From the NCBI GenBank assembly GCA_900548595.1, contig URLB01000105.1, forward strand, positions 1-7,038: 7,038 bases of DNA, in the 5' to 3' direction. This stretch comes from an uncultured Eubacteriales bacterium. Its GTDB lineage: Bacteria; Bacillota; Clostridia; Lachnospirales; Anaerotignaceae. Of the stretch, positions 1 through 6,838 are shown in pieces (positions within the stretch are counted from its first letter, which is position 1; the number at the start of each line of letters is the position of its first letter). The notes beneath the pieces were generated by a model. That model did not search any database. It saw only the letters and a program-made list of their open reading frames with translations, and was not told the origin of the DNA. The position numbers and the translations under genes were made by a program.

Positions 1-48
1 GTTCATCCTATACTGGTTATATTACTCATACAGGATGAGTGCCCTTTT
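1..48 (+). terminator. Imperfect hairpin with short T-run at the window edge, upstream of pyrG
   Basis: TCATCCT (3-9) pairs with AGGATGA (32-38). After an A/C mismatch the stem continues inward with two A-T pairs, and it could extend outward through two G-T wobbles to base 1. GCCC and a run of four T follow (41-48). This could be the terminator of a gene lying upstream of the window, or the 3' part of a pyrG leader attenuator. The left arm is cut by the window edge, so its full length cannot be judged, and the T-run is short. Confidence 0.4.
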
Positions 49-103
49 ATGATAAACTGTTAAAAATTAGGCTTTTTCAAGGAGATTTTGGAGGATTATT
101 GTT

Positions 104-1699
104 ATGACAAAGTTTATTTTTGTTACCGGAGGCGTTGTATCAGGACTTGGTAAAGGTATAACGGCAGCAGCTCTGGGAAGGCTTCTTAAAGCAAGAGGAT
201 TAAAGGTTGCCGCACAGAAGCTTGACCCGTATATTAATGTTGACCCAGGAACTATGAGCCCGTATCAGCACGGAGAGGTATTTGTTACGGAGGACGGAGC
301 CGAAACAGACCTTGACCTTGGTCATTACGAGCGTTTTATAGACGAAAATCTTAATAAATATTCAAACCTTACTACAGGAAAGGTTTATTGGAACGTTCTT
401 AATAAAGAAAGAAGAGGGGAATATCTCGGCGAAACAGTCCAGGTAATACCTCATGTAACAAATGAAATCAAGGAGTTTATTTACGGCGTGGCGCAGAAAA
501 CAGACGCAGACGTCGTCATAACGGAAATCGGAGGCACAACAGGCGATATAGAAAGTCAGCCTTTCCTTGAGGCTATACGTCAGGTCGGAATAGAGGTCGG
601 AAGAGAAAATTCTCTTTACATACATGTTACGCTCGTACCGTATATAAGAGGTTCGGAAGAGCATAAGTCAAAACCTACGCAGCATTCTGTTAAGGAACTT
701 CAGGGTATGGGAATTAATCCTAATATTATAGTTCTCAGATGTGACGAGCCGATAGAAGAATCCATATTTAAGAAAATAGCTATGTTCTGTAATGTAAAGC
801 AGGATTGCGTTATTGAAAATATTACGATTCCCGTATTGTACGAAGCGCCTCTTATGCTTGAAAAGAGCGGATTCTCAAACATTGTATGCCGTGAACTCGG
901 CTTAAAAACGCCAAGCCCCGACCTTGAAGACTGGGTAAACATGATTTCAAGAATAAAGGCAAGAACAAAAGAAGTAAGAATAGGAATTGTAGGAAAATAT
1001 GTACAGCTTCATGACGCATATCTTTCCGTTGCGGAAGCGCTGAGACATGCGGGATATGAAAATGAAGCCTATGTTGAAATAGAATGGATAGACTCCGAAA
1101 CAATTAACAACGACAATGTTGCCGATGTTTTAAGAAAATGCTCCGGAATAGTTATACCGGGAGGATTCGGTAACAGAGGAATAGAAGGCAAAATAGCTGC
1201 CGCTCACTACTGTCGTACAAATAATATCCCTATGCTTGGAATATGTCTGGGTATGCAGATAGCCGTAATCGAATTTGCAAGATATGCTTGCGGAATAAAA
1301 GACGCAAATTCAGGAGAATTTGATGAGGATACCGCAAATAAAGTTATAGACTTTATGCCGGATCAGAATAATGAAATAGCCAAAGGCGGAACAATGAGAC
1401 TGGGCGCATATCCATGCAAGGTTAAGCCGGGATCTAAGATGTTTGAATGTTACAAATCTGAACTTATATATGAGAGACATCGTCATCGTTATGAGTTTAA
1501 TAACGACTACAGAGAAATCATGGAAAATAACGGACTTGTAATCAGCGGAACATCTCCCGATAACAGAATAGTCGAAACTGTTGAAGTTCCCGAAAATGAT
1601 TTTTATATCGGCGTTCAGTATCACCCCGAGTTTAAGAGCCGTCCCAACAGAGCGCACGACTTATTTGTAGGTCTTGTAAAGGCTGCGCTTAAACATTAA
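104..1699 (+). CDS. pyrG: CTP synthase (glutamine-hydrolysing)
   Basis: This cytosolic enzyme converts UTP to CTP using ATP and glutamine, the last step of de novo pyrimidine nucleotide synthesis. The 531-residue length is normal for bacterial PyrG. The N-terminal amidoligase domain (about 1-270) opens with the canonical start TKFIFVTGGVVSGLGKG, including the P-loop SGLGKG (13-18), and has the conserved EIGGTTGDIES (141-151). The C-terminal class I glutamine amidotransferase domain (about 290-531) has the nucleophile Cys381 in GICLGMQ, the RHRHRYEFN block (458-466), and His507 and Glu509 in YHPEF, so the catalytic triad is complete. The ATG at 104 follows GGAGG (90-94) by 9 nt and gives the family's standard N-terminus. 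It is the first gene of a tight run with dapF and dapL. I found no convincing promoter in the 103-base leader. The identification is secure. Confidence 0.98.
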   Translation: MTKFIFVTGGVVSGLGKGITAAALGRLLKARGLKVAAQKLDPYINVDPGTMSPYQHGEVFVTEDGAETDLDLGHYERFIDENLNKYSNLTTGKVYWNVLNKERRGEYLGETVQVIPHVTNEIKEFIYGVAQKTDADVVITEIGGTTGDIESQPFLEAIRQVGIEVGRENSLYIHVTLVPYIRGSEEHKSKPTQHSVKELQGMGINPNIIVLRCDEPIEESIFKKIAMFCNVKQDCVIENITIPVLYEAPLMLEKSGFSNIVCRELGLKTPSPDLEDWVNMISRIKARTKEVRIGIVGKYVQLHDAYLSVAEALRHAGYENEAYVEIEWIDSETINNDNVADVLRKCSGIVIPGGFGNRGIEGKIAAAHYCRTNNIPMLGICLGMQIAVIEFARYACGIKDANSGEFDEDTANKVIDFMPDQNNEIAKGGTMRLGAYPCKVKPGSKMFECYKSELIYERHRHRYEFNNDYREIMENNGLVISGTSPDNRIVETVEVPENDFYIGVQYHPEFKSRPNRAHDLFVGLVKAALKH

Positions 1700-1731
1700 T
1701 AATTGACATAATTTCTGACAGGAGGGTTACA

Positions 1732-2586
1732 ATGAAGTTTAATTTCACAAAAATGCACGGAATAGGAAACGACTATGTTTATGTAAATTGCATGGATAAG
1801 GAGTTGCCTAATCCGGGAGAAATTTCAAAAGCGGTTTCACCGAGACATTTTTCGGTAGGTTCGGATGGACTTATAATGGTATGCGCTTCCGATAAAGCGG
1901 ACGCTAAAATGAGAATATTCAACGCCGACGGAAGCGAGGCAAAGATGTGCGGCAACGGTATAAGGTGCGTCGGAAAATTCTTATACGATAAAGGCATTGT
2001 GAATAAAACCGAAATAACTGTGGATACATTAAGCGGAATTAAAACCCTAAAACTGAATATAACCGATAATAAAGTAGATACCGTATGCGTTGATATGGGA
2101 AAGGCTATACTTGAACCGAAGCTTATACCAGTTAAATGGGACGGAGATACGATGATAAACGAGCCTGTAACGGTCATGGGTAAAGAATACAGACTGACGG
2201 CGGTTTCCATGGGAAATCCCCATGCGGTATGTTTTATTGATGACGTTGACGGACTCGATCTTGAAAAAATAGGTCCTTATTTCGAAAACATGGATATTTT
2301 CCCGGACAGAGTCAATACGGAGTTTGTAAGGGTTATTGATGAAAAAACTCTTCAAATGAGAGTATGGGAAAGAGGCAGCGGAGAAACATTTGCATGCGGA
2401 ACAGGTACATGCGCAACTGTTGTAGCGGCTTGTCTTAACGGAATATGCAAAATGGATACGGACGTTACGGTTCATCTTGTCGGCGGAAATTTGATAATAA
2501 GATATTGTTCAGACGGAACCGTGTTTATGACAGGAAAAGCAGAGACAGCATATGAGGGAGTGTTTGAATATGAATATAAAAATTAA
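1732..2586 (+). CDS. dapF: Diaminopimelate epimerase
   Basis: This PLP-independent epimerase interconverts LL- and meso-2,6-diaminopimelate by a two-cysteine acid/base mechanism in the cytosol. The product is the peptidoglycan cross-linking residue and the precursor of lysine. At 284 residues the length is typical. The two pseudo-symmetric halves each carry their catalytic cysteine: Cys73 in MCGNG (72-76) and Cys222 in ACGTG (221-225). The other signature segments are present: HGIGNDY (9-15), FNADGSEAKMCGNG (63-76), GNPH (161-164) and WERGSGETFACGTG (212-225). The ATG at 1732 has AGGAGG (1720-1725) 6 nt upstream, 32 nt after the pyrG stop, which suggests co-transcription. Its last 17 bases overlap the start of dapL, whose product makes this enzyme's substrate. 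Nothing is missing or truncated. The identification is secure. Confidence 0.98.
   Translation: MKFNFTKMHGIGNDYVYVNCMDKELPNPGEISKAVSPRHFSVGSDGLIMVCASDKADAKMRIFNADGSEAKMCGNGIRCVGKFLYDKGIVNKTEITVDTLSGIKTLKLNITDNKVDTVCVDMGKAILEPKLIPVKWDGDTMINEPVTVMGKEYRLTAVSMGNPHAVCFIDDVDGLDLEKIGPYFENMDIFPDRVNTEFVRVIDEKTLQMRVWERGSGETFACGTGTCATVVAACLNGICKMDTDVTVHLVGGNLIIRYCSDGTVFMTGKAETAYEGVFEYEYKN
2554..2560 (+). promoter_or_regulatory. Ribosome binding site that decides the dapL start
   Basis: GAGGGAG inside the dapF coding sequence ends 9 nt before the ATG at 2570. The alternative in-frame ATG at 2552 has no purine-rich Shine-Dalgarno sequence ahead of it and would itself overlap this site. The start at 2570 is therefore preferred, and the dapL product loses six residues relative to the longest reading frame. 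Confidence 0.75.
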
Positions 2587-3751
2587 TGAAAATTATGATA
2601 ACCTTAAAGAAAGCTATCTTTTTTCGGAGACGGCGAGAAGAATAAATAAGTATACTGCCGAGCATCCCGATAAAAAAGTTATAAAACTCAGTATAGGAGA
2701 TGTTACACTTCCTTTGACTAAAACCGTAATAGAGGCTATGCACAAAGCTGTTGATGAAATGGCAGATAAGGATACTTTCAGAGGATATCCGCCCGAATAC
2801 GGATATGACTTTTTGAGAGAGGCTGTTTCCGACTATTACGGACGTAACGGAGTTAAAATAGACGCATCGGAAGTATTTGTAAGCGACGGTGCAAAAAGCG
2901 ACTGCGGAAATATTGTAGACATACTCGGGGACAACGATATACTTATACCCGACCCCGTATATCCCGTATACATGGACAGCAATATAATGTGCGGAAGAAA
3001 TATTGAGCTTATGGAAGGAAATAATGAAAATAATTTCCTCCCTATGCCCGACGGACTTGAGAAAAAGCCGTATATCATATACCTTTGCTCACCCAATAAC
3101 CCCACAGGAGCTGTATACACAAAGGAACAGCTCGGTCAGTGGGTTGATTACGCAAAGGAAAGCGGTTCTTTAATTATTTTCGACTCAGCCTATGAAGCGT
3201 TTATCGAGGGAGATTATCCTCATTCGATATATGCCGTTGAGGGCGCCAAAGAATGCGCTGTAGAAATATGCAGTTTTTCAAAAATGGCAGGCTTTACGGG
3301 AACAAGATGTTCATGGACGGTTTTCCCGGCAGAACTTACGGCAAACGGAAAATCTTTGCAGAAGCTTTGGGCAAGAAGACAGGCTACGAAATTTAATGGC
3401 GTTCCGTACGTTATACAGAGAGCGGCTGAAGCTGCGTTATCGCCTGAAGGATTTAAAGAAGCTAAAGAGAATATTAAGTATTACATGGACAATGCAAAGC
3501 TTATTGCCGAATTGCTTAGAGAAAAAGGAATTTGGTTCTCCGGAGGAGTATGTTCACCGTATATATGGCTGAAATGTCCTGACGGAATGGATTCATGGGC
3601 ATTCTTTGACTGGCTTTTGGAAAACGCTCAGGTAGGCGGAACTCCAGGAGAGGGATTCGGAAACGCAGGAGAGGGATATTTCAGGCTTACGGCATTCGGA
3701 AGCAGAGAAAATACGGAAGAAGCTATCGAAAGACTTAGAAAGATACTGTAA
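2570..3751 (+). CDS. dapL: LL-diaminopimelate aminotransferase
   Basis: This fold-type I PLP aminotransferase converts L-tetrahydrodipicolinate and glutamate directly to LL-diaminopimelate, bypassing the succinylated or acetylated intermediates of other DAP pathways. The protein is 393 residues from the chosen ATG, close to the family's usual 400 or so. Diagnostic DapL segments are IGDVTLPL (42-49), FVSDGAKSD (103-111), SPNNPTG (174-180), FDSAYEAF (204-211) and SFSKMAGFTGTRC (235-247). Lys238 is the Schiff-base lysine and Asp205 the likely partner of the pyridine nitrogen. TPGEGFGNAGEGYFRLTAFG (358-377) contains the carboxylate-binding Arg372. These features favour DapL over a generic aspartate-type aminotransferase. 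It overlaps dapF by 17 bp, which suggests translational coupling, and the next gene is separated by a terminator. Substrate specificity is inferred from motifs and from the dapF neighbour. Confidence 0.95.
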   Translation: MNIKINENYDNLKESYLFSETARRINKYTAEHPDKKVIKLSIGDVTLPLTKTVIEAMHKAVDEMADKDTFRGYPPEYGYDFLREAVSDYYGRNGVKIDASEVFVSDGAKSDCGNIVDILGDNDILIPDPVYPVYMDSNIMCGRNIELMEGNNENNFLPMPDGLEKKPYIIYLCSPNNPTGAVYTKEQLGQWVDYAKESGSLIIFDSAYEAFIEGDYPHSIYAVEGAKECAVEICSFSKMAGFTGTRCSWTVFPAELTANGKSLQKLWARRQATKFNGVPYVIQRAAEAALSPEGFKEAKENIKYYMDNAKLIAELLREKGIWFSGGVCSPYIWLKCPDGMDSWAFFDWLLENAQVGGTPGEGFGNAGEGYFRLTAFGSRENTEEAIERLRKIL

Positions 3752-3813
3752 ATAATTTGATTTATTTTAAGACGAGAAGTATAATTGTGTTTAAATAAAA
3801 TATGTTTTATAGC

Positions 3814-3861
3814 AATAACGGCAGTGTACGGAATTATTCGGAATACTGCCGTTATTTTTTT
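3814..3861 (+). terminator. Rho-independent terminator of the pyrG-dapF-dapL unit
   Basis: The arms AATAACGGCAGT (3814-3825) and ACTGCCGTTATT (3845-3856) form a perfect 12-bp stem. It can extend inward by a G-T wobble and a T-A pair, and it closes a loop of at most 19 nt. A run of seven T (3855-3861) overlaps the end of the stem. It lies 62 bases after the dapL stop and separates the DAP genes from the PLP enzyme pair. Confidence 0.88.
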
Positions 3862-3973
3862 ATAAGAGGTTAACCGTTCTGATTTTATATGTAGTATACA
3901 AAAGATATAAAATATAACTATTTTGAGATTTTTGAAAAAAATAAAATTGTTTTGTCTAAAAATTTTTGTGTTG
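3862..3973. other. AT-rich intergenic stretch, no gene seen
   Basis: Between the terminator and the promoter the sequence is strongly AT-rich, with A and T tracts (for example around 3935-3967). No reading frame here has both a ribosome binding site and a useful length. I see no riboswitch or T-box motif. It may serve as an upstream promoter element or regulator-binding region for the PLP enzyme operon. Confidence 0.5.
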
Positions 3974-3984
3974 TTTACAAAAAT
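3962..3984. repeat. Inverted repeat across the -35 region, possible operator
   Basis: ATTTTTGT (3962-3969) and ACAAAAAT (3977-3984) are exact reverse complements separated by 7 nt. The right arm overlaps the -35 hexamer of the promoter that follows, a position where a bound repressor would block RNA polymerase. The arms are AT-rich in an AT-rich region, so chance is a real alternative. Confidence 0.4.
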
Positions 3985-4002
3985 AGTTTGCCGTGATATA
4001 TT
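3974..4002 (+). promoter_or_regulatory. Sigma-A-type promoter for the PLP enzyme pair
   Basis: TTTACA (3974-3979) and TATATT (3997-4002) are separated by exactly 17 nt, each one or two bases from the consensus TTGACA and TATAAT. The transcript would start near 4009, leaving a leader of roughly 37 nt before the ATG at 4046. This is the only good promoter in the gap after the dapL terminator. Confidence 0.7.
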
Positions 4003-4045
4003 AGAAATATAAAACAGCAGTCATCTATTTTTAGGAGGGCAAAAT

Positions 4046-5521
4046 ATGATTGATTTGACAATAAACAAAGAAAATCTCGAGCGTAATATTAAAAAAGCCA
4101 GAGAGAATAAAATTGTTATTCCTACATACGAACAGATGAAACACCCGGAAACAATACCCGATAAAATAAAAGACAGACTTGTAAACGTAGGCTTGTGGGA
4201 CGTCGATCCTATTAACCTTTTCAGAATTACATGGAAAAACGAACAGAAAGAAAATGGCGGTCTTTTCGGAAAGCCCAATTTTATTGAGCTGCCTAAAGAG
4301 CTGACGGGCGTAAACGCACGCATAATCTGCCTTATAGGAAAGTGGTTCCCCACAGGATGTCATAAGGTAGGAGCGTCGTTTGGCTGTCTTGCGCCGAGAC
4401 TTGTAACAGGTCAGTTTGACGCCACACGTCATAAAGCCGTATGGCCGTCAACGGGAAATTACTGCCGAGGCGGAGCATTTAACTCCAAGCTGCTTGCTTG
4501 CGATTCCATAGCAATACTTCCGGCAGGTATGAGCAAAGAACGTTTTGACTGGCTGTCAAAAATAGCGGGAGAGGTCATAGCTACACCGGGCTGCGAATCA
4601 AATGTAAAAGAAATCTTTGATAAAACATGGGAGCTTAAAACTACAAGAGACGATGTAATGATTTTCAACCAGTTTGAGGAGATGGGAAATCATTTGTGGC
4701 ATTATCAGGTTACGGGAAGCGCAATTGCCGAAGCGTTTGAGTCTGTGAAAAAAGACGGAGACAGACTTGCGGGAGCTTGCTTTACTTCGGGTTCTGCCGG
4801 AACGATAGGCTGCGGAGATTATCTGAAAGAAGTTTATCCTGAAATGAAGCTTGCGGTAGGCGAGGCGCTCCAGTGCCCTACAATTTTGAATAACGGATTC
4901 GGCGGACACAGAATAGAGGGTATAGGAGATAAACATATTCCTTGGATACATAATGTTAAAAATACGGATATGGTTATCGATATAGACGATGAGGACAGCC
5001 AGAGACTTATAAGGCTTTTCAACGACCCTATAGGTAAAGAATATCTTATTAATGAGGCTCATGTTTCACCTGAGGTTGTTGAAAAACTCTCGTATCTCGG
5101 AATTTCCGGAACGGCTAATGTTCTTTGCGCAATAAAGATGGCTAAATATTATGAAATGACGGAGCATGACGTTATAGCTACGGTGCTGACGGACTCTGTT
5201 GACATGTACGGTTCTAGAATTAAAGAATTGGAAGAGGAAAACGGACCTTATACAATGACAAGCGCAGCAGTTGACCATAATTTACATATGCTCAGTCTTC
5301 GTACGGACAATATGGAAGAGCTTACATATATCGGACGTAAGAGAGTACATAATCTTAAGTACTATACATGGGTAGAGCAGCAGGGAAGAACAGTGGAAGA
5401 ACTGAACGATCTTTGGTATAACCCCGAAAAAACATGGAAGGGAGTTCACTCACAGGCAAAAGACCTTGATGAACTTATAAATGAGTTCAATGAAGCGTCG
5501 GGAGTGCTTAAAACTTTATAA
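4046..5521 (+). CDS. Fold-type II PLP-dependent enzyme of unknown substrate (cysteine synthase/TrpB superfamily)
   Basis: This is a cytosolic PLP enzyme of the PALP (tryptophan synthase beta-like) superfamily; its reaction is not known to me. The 491-residue protein has FPTGCHKVGASFG (101-113), where Lys107 is the likely Schiff-base lysine in a TrpB-like GxHK context. STGNY (135-139) fits the substrate carboxylate loop. NQFEEMGNHLWHYQVTG (208-224) resembles the corresponding segment of cysteine and cystathionine beta-synthases. SGSAGTIG (248-255) fits the phosphate-binding loop, and RIEGIGDKHIPW (289-300) and TDSVDMYGSR (382-391) also match superfamily positions. About 100 C-terminal residues (391-491) extend beyond the core, so it is longer than O-acetylserine sulfhydrylase (about 310) or TrpB (about 400). 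AGGAGG (4033-4038) lies 7 nt before the ATG. The next gene is a second fold-type II enzyme. The fold is near certain; 'cysteine synthase' would overstate the evidence. Confidence 0.9.
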   Translation: MIDLTINKENLERNIKKARENKIVIPTYEQMKHPETIPDKIKDRLVNVGLWDVDPINLFRITWKNEQKENGGLFGKPNFIELPKELTGVNARIICLIGKWFPTGCHKVGASFGCLAPRLVTGQFDATRHKAVWPSTGNYCRGGAFNSKLLACDSIAILPAGMSKERFDWLSKIAGEVIATPGCESNVKEIFDKTWELKTTRDDVMIFNQFEEMGNHLWHYQVTGSAIAEAFESVKKDGDRLAGACFTSGSAGTIGCGDYLKEVYPEMKLAVGEALQCPTILNNGFGGHRIEGIGDKHIPWIHNVKNTDMVIDIDDEDSQRLIRLFNDPIGKEYLINEAHVSPEVVEKLSYLGISGTANVLCAIKMAKYYEMTEHDVIATVLTDSVDMYGSRIKELEEENGPYTMTSAAVDHNLHMLSLRTDNMEELTYIGRKRVHNLKYYTWVEQQGRTVEELNDLWYNPEKTWKGVHSQAKDLDELINEFNEASGVLKTL

Positions 5522-5530
5522 TAAAATAAA

Positions 5531-5563
5531 CAAAATCCGATGGCTTTTGCTTATCGGATTTTG
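5531..5563 (+). other. Intercistronic stem-loop between the two PLP enzyme genes
   Basis: CAAAATCCGAT (5531-5541) and ATCGGATTTTG (5553-5563) form a perfect 11-bp stem around an 11-nt loop. The stem lies 9 nt after the upstream stop and 7 nt before the next Shine-Dalgarno sequence. Only four T occur at the 3' arm, inside the stem and followed by G, so it is a poor full terminator. Partial termination, mRNA stabilisation or an effect on translation of the next gene are all possible. Confidence 0.65.
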
Positions 5564-5570
5564 ATGATGT

Positions 5571-5576
5571 AGGAGG
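5571..5576 (+). promoter_or_regulatory. Ribosome binding site supporting a UUG start
   Basis: A consensus AGGAGG sits 8 nt before TTG at 5585. No in-frame ATG lies between this site and codon 58, and a start at that later ATG would delete the whole zinc ribbon. The strong site and good spacing make the UUG start convincing. Confidence 0.85.
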
Positions 5577-5584
5577 TTGTCAAA

Positions 5585-6829
5585 TTGCATAACATTATAT
5601 CAGCCGTATGTATTAAATGCGGCGCAGAGATAGAGCCAAAGCCCGATATTACCGTATGTCCGCATTGCGGAGGTATTCTTGACATAAAATATGACTATAA
5701 ATATATATCTTCAAAAGTAACGGCAAAGAAAATAATTGACAGCGGAGACTATTCCATGTGGCGTTACAGGGAATATCTTCCCGTTGAGGAGGATACAAAA
5801 AATACGCCGCTTAGGGTTGGTTGGTCGCCTTTTTATGAAGTCCCCAAGCTTGCCGAAATGATAGGCATTAAAAAATTGTGGATAAAAGACGACGGAATTA
5901 ACCCGACTGCAAGTCTTAAAGACAGGGCGTCGGCAATGGCCGTTGCAAAAGCCGCAGAGGCAAAGGCTGATACGATTGCGTGCTCTTCAACTGGAAATGC
6001 CGCGTCATCGTTGGCGGGAAATGCCGCCGCAGCAGGTTTTAAAACATATATTTTTGTTCCATCCAGAGCGCCTAAGGGAAAAGTAGCGCAGCTTATGATA
6101 TTCGGAGCCAATGTAATATCGGTGCAGGGAACTTATGAAGAGACGTTCAGACTTTCAGCCGAAGCGATAGACAGGTGGGGGTGGTATAACAGAAATGCCG
6201 CCATAAATCCATATCTTGTGGAAGGTAAAAAAACCGTTTCTCTGGAGATAGCAGAACAAATGAACTTTAATGTTCCGGATTACGTTGCTGTTTCCATTGG
6301 GGACGGGTGTACGATAGCCGGAGTTTGGAAAGGATTTAAAGATTTGTATTATACGGGTATTATTGACAGGCTTCCGAAATTGATAAGCGTTCAGGCGGCA
6401 GGCTGTTGTCCGCTTAATACGGAACTTCAGACAGGAAGACCTTGGCAGCCTATGGAAGAAAATACAATAGCCGATTCTATAGCCGTCGGAGTACCGAGAA
6501 ATGCGGATAAGGCTCTTAATGCAGTAAGGGAGTCAAAGGGAATAGCGGTAAATGTTACCGATGAAGAAATACTGGGAGCCATGAGACTACTTGGACGCAC
6601 ATGCGGTCTTTTCGGAGAACCTGCCGGAGTAACGGGGGCAGCCGGAATAAAAAAAGCGCGCCAGTTGGGACTTATACCCGAGGATGCGTCTGTTGTCGGA
6701 ATAATTTCCGGAAACGGCCTTAAGGATGTTAACAATGCCATAAAAGCCGCAGGAGAACCTATTTCCATAGCGCCTGATATGAAGCTTCTTAAAGAGGAAT
6801 TTGATAAAAGAGGTTTTAATTTAAAATAA
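5585..6829 (+). CDS. Threonine synthase-like PLP enzyme with N-terminal zinc ribbon
   Basis: This fold-type II PLP enzyme is closest to the archaeal/plant-type threonine synthases, which convert O-phosphohomoserine to threonine. It has 414 residues from a TTG start. An N-terminal zinc ribbon has Cys9/Cys12 and Cys25/Cys28 in two CxxC pairs. NPTASLKDRAS (106-116) holds the Schiff-base Lys112, SSTGNAASS (134-142) fits the substrate loop, and SIGDGCTIAG (237-246) fits the phosphate-binding loop. GEPAGV (344-349) and ISGNGLKD (374-381) are typical of threonine synthase. The usual family motif is PTGSFKDRG, so Ala109 for Gly, Leu111 for Phe and Ala115 for Gly are departures. No homoserine dehydrogenase or homoserine kinase gene is in view; the partner is the PLP enzyme 63 bp upstream, probably co-transcribed. 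It may be the housekeeping ThrC or a paralogue with another substrate, so I give no symbol. Confidence 0.88.
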   Translation: MHNIISAVCIKCGAEIEPKPDITVCPHCGGILDIKYDYKYISSKVTAKKIIDSGDYSMWRYREYLPVEEDTKNTPLRVGWSPFYEVPKLAEMIGIKKLWIKDDGINPTASLKDRASAMAVAKAAEAKADTIACSSTGNAASSLAGNAAAAGFKTYIFVPSRAPKGKVAQLMIFGANVISVQGTYEETFRLSAEAIDRWGWYNRNAAINPYLVEGKKTVSLEIAEQMNFNVPDYVAVSIGDGCTIAGVWKGFKDLYYTGIIDRLPKLISVQAAGCCPLNTELQTGRPWQPMEENTIADSIAVGVPRNADKALNAVRESKGIAVNVTDEEILGAMRLLGRTCGLFGEPAGVTGAAGIKKARQLGLIPEDASVVGIISGNGLKDVNNAIKAAGEPISIAPDMKLLKEEFDKRGFNLK

Positions 6830-6838
6830 AATATTTTG

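Noticed and set aside
79..154. A possible leader peptide from TTG at 88 behind AAGGAG (79-84)
   Set aside because: The spacing to the start is only 3 nt, the frame runs straight through the pyrG ribosome binding site and start, and the peptide has no attenuator-like run of codons.
1779..2475. Long open frames on the - strand opposite dapF (1779-2210 and 2047-2475)
   Set aside because: They lie wholly inside a secure dapF gene and their translations show no recognisable domain. They look like by-products of codon bias on the other strand.
3643..3684. Direct repeat of CAGGAGAGGGAT near the end of dapL
   Set aside because: It encodes the conserved glycine-rich TPGEGFGNAGEGYF segment of DapL, so it reflects protein constraint rather than a DNA element.
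3785..3812. A possible promoter (TTGTGT, 16 nt, TTATAG) after dapL
   Set aside because: Both hexamers are poor and it would fire directly into the terminator at 3814-3861 with no gene in between.
3862..4045. T-box, SAM or lysine riboswitch in the leader of the PLP enzyme operon
   Set aside because: The leader from the predicted start near 4009 is only about 37 nt and has no structured conserved motif, so it is too short for these elements.
4031..5278. Several - strand open frames of 62-154 codons opposite the 491-residue PLP enzyme
   Set aside because: Each is antisense to a clearly conserved PLP enzyme. The translations look compositionally arbitrary, so I treat them as shadows.
4046..5521. 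Annotation as the PLP subunit of 2-amino-4-ketopentanoate thiolase (OrtB) or as diaminopropionate ammonia-lyase
   Set aside because: There is no small OrtA-like partner or ornithine-pathway gene nearby, and the Lys107 context GCHKVGASFG does not match what I recall of either family. Neither can be supported from the sequence alone.
6427..6768. A 113-codon - strand frame opposite the threonine synthase-like gene
   Set aside because: It overlaps conserved motifs of the sense gene completely and resembles no family I recognise.
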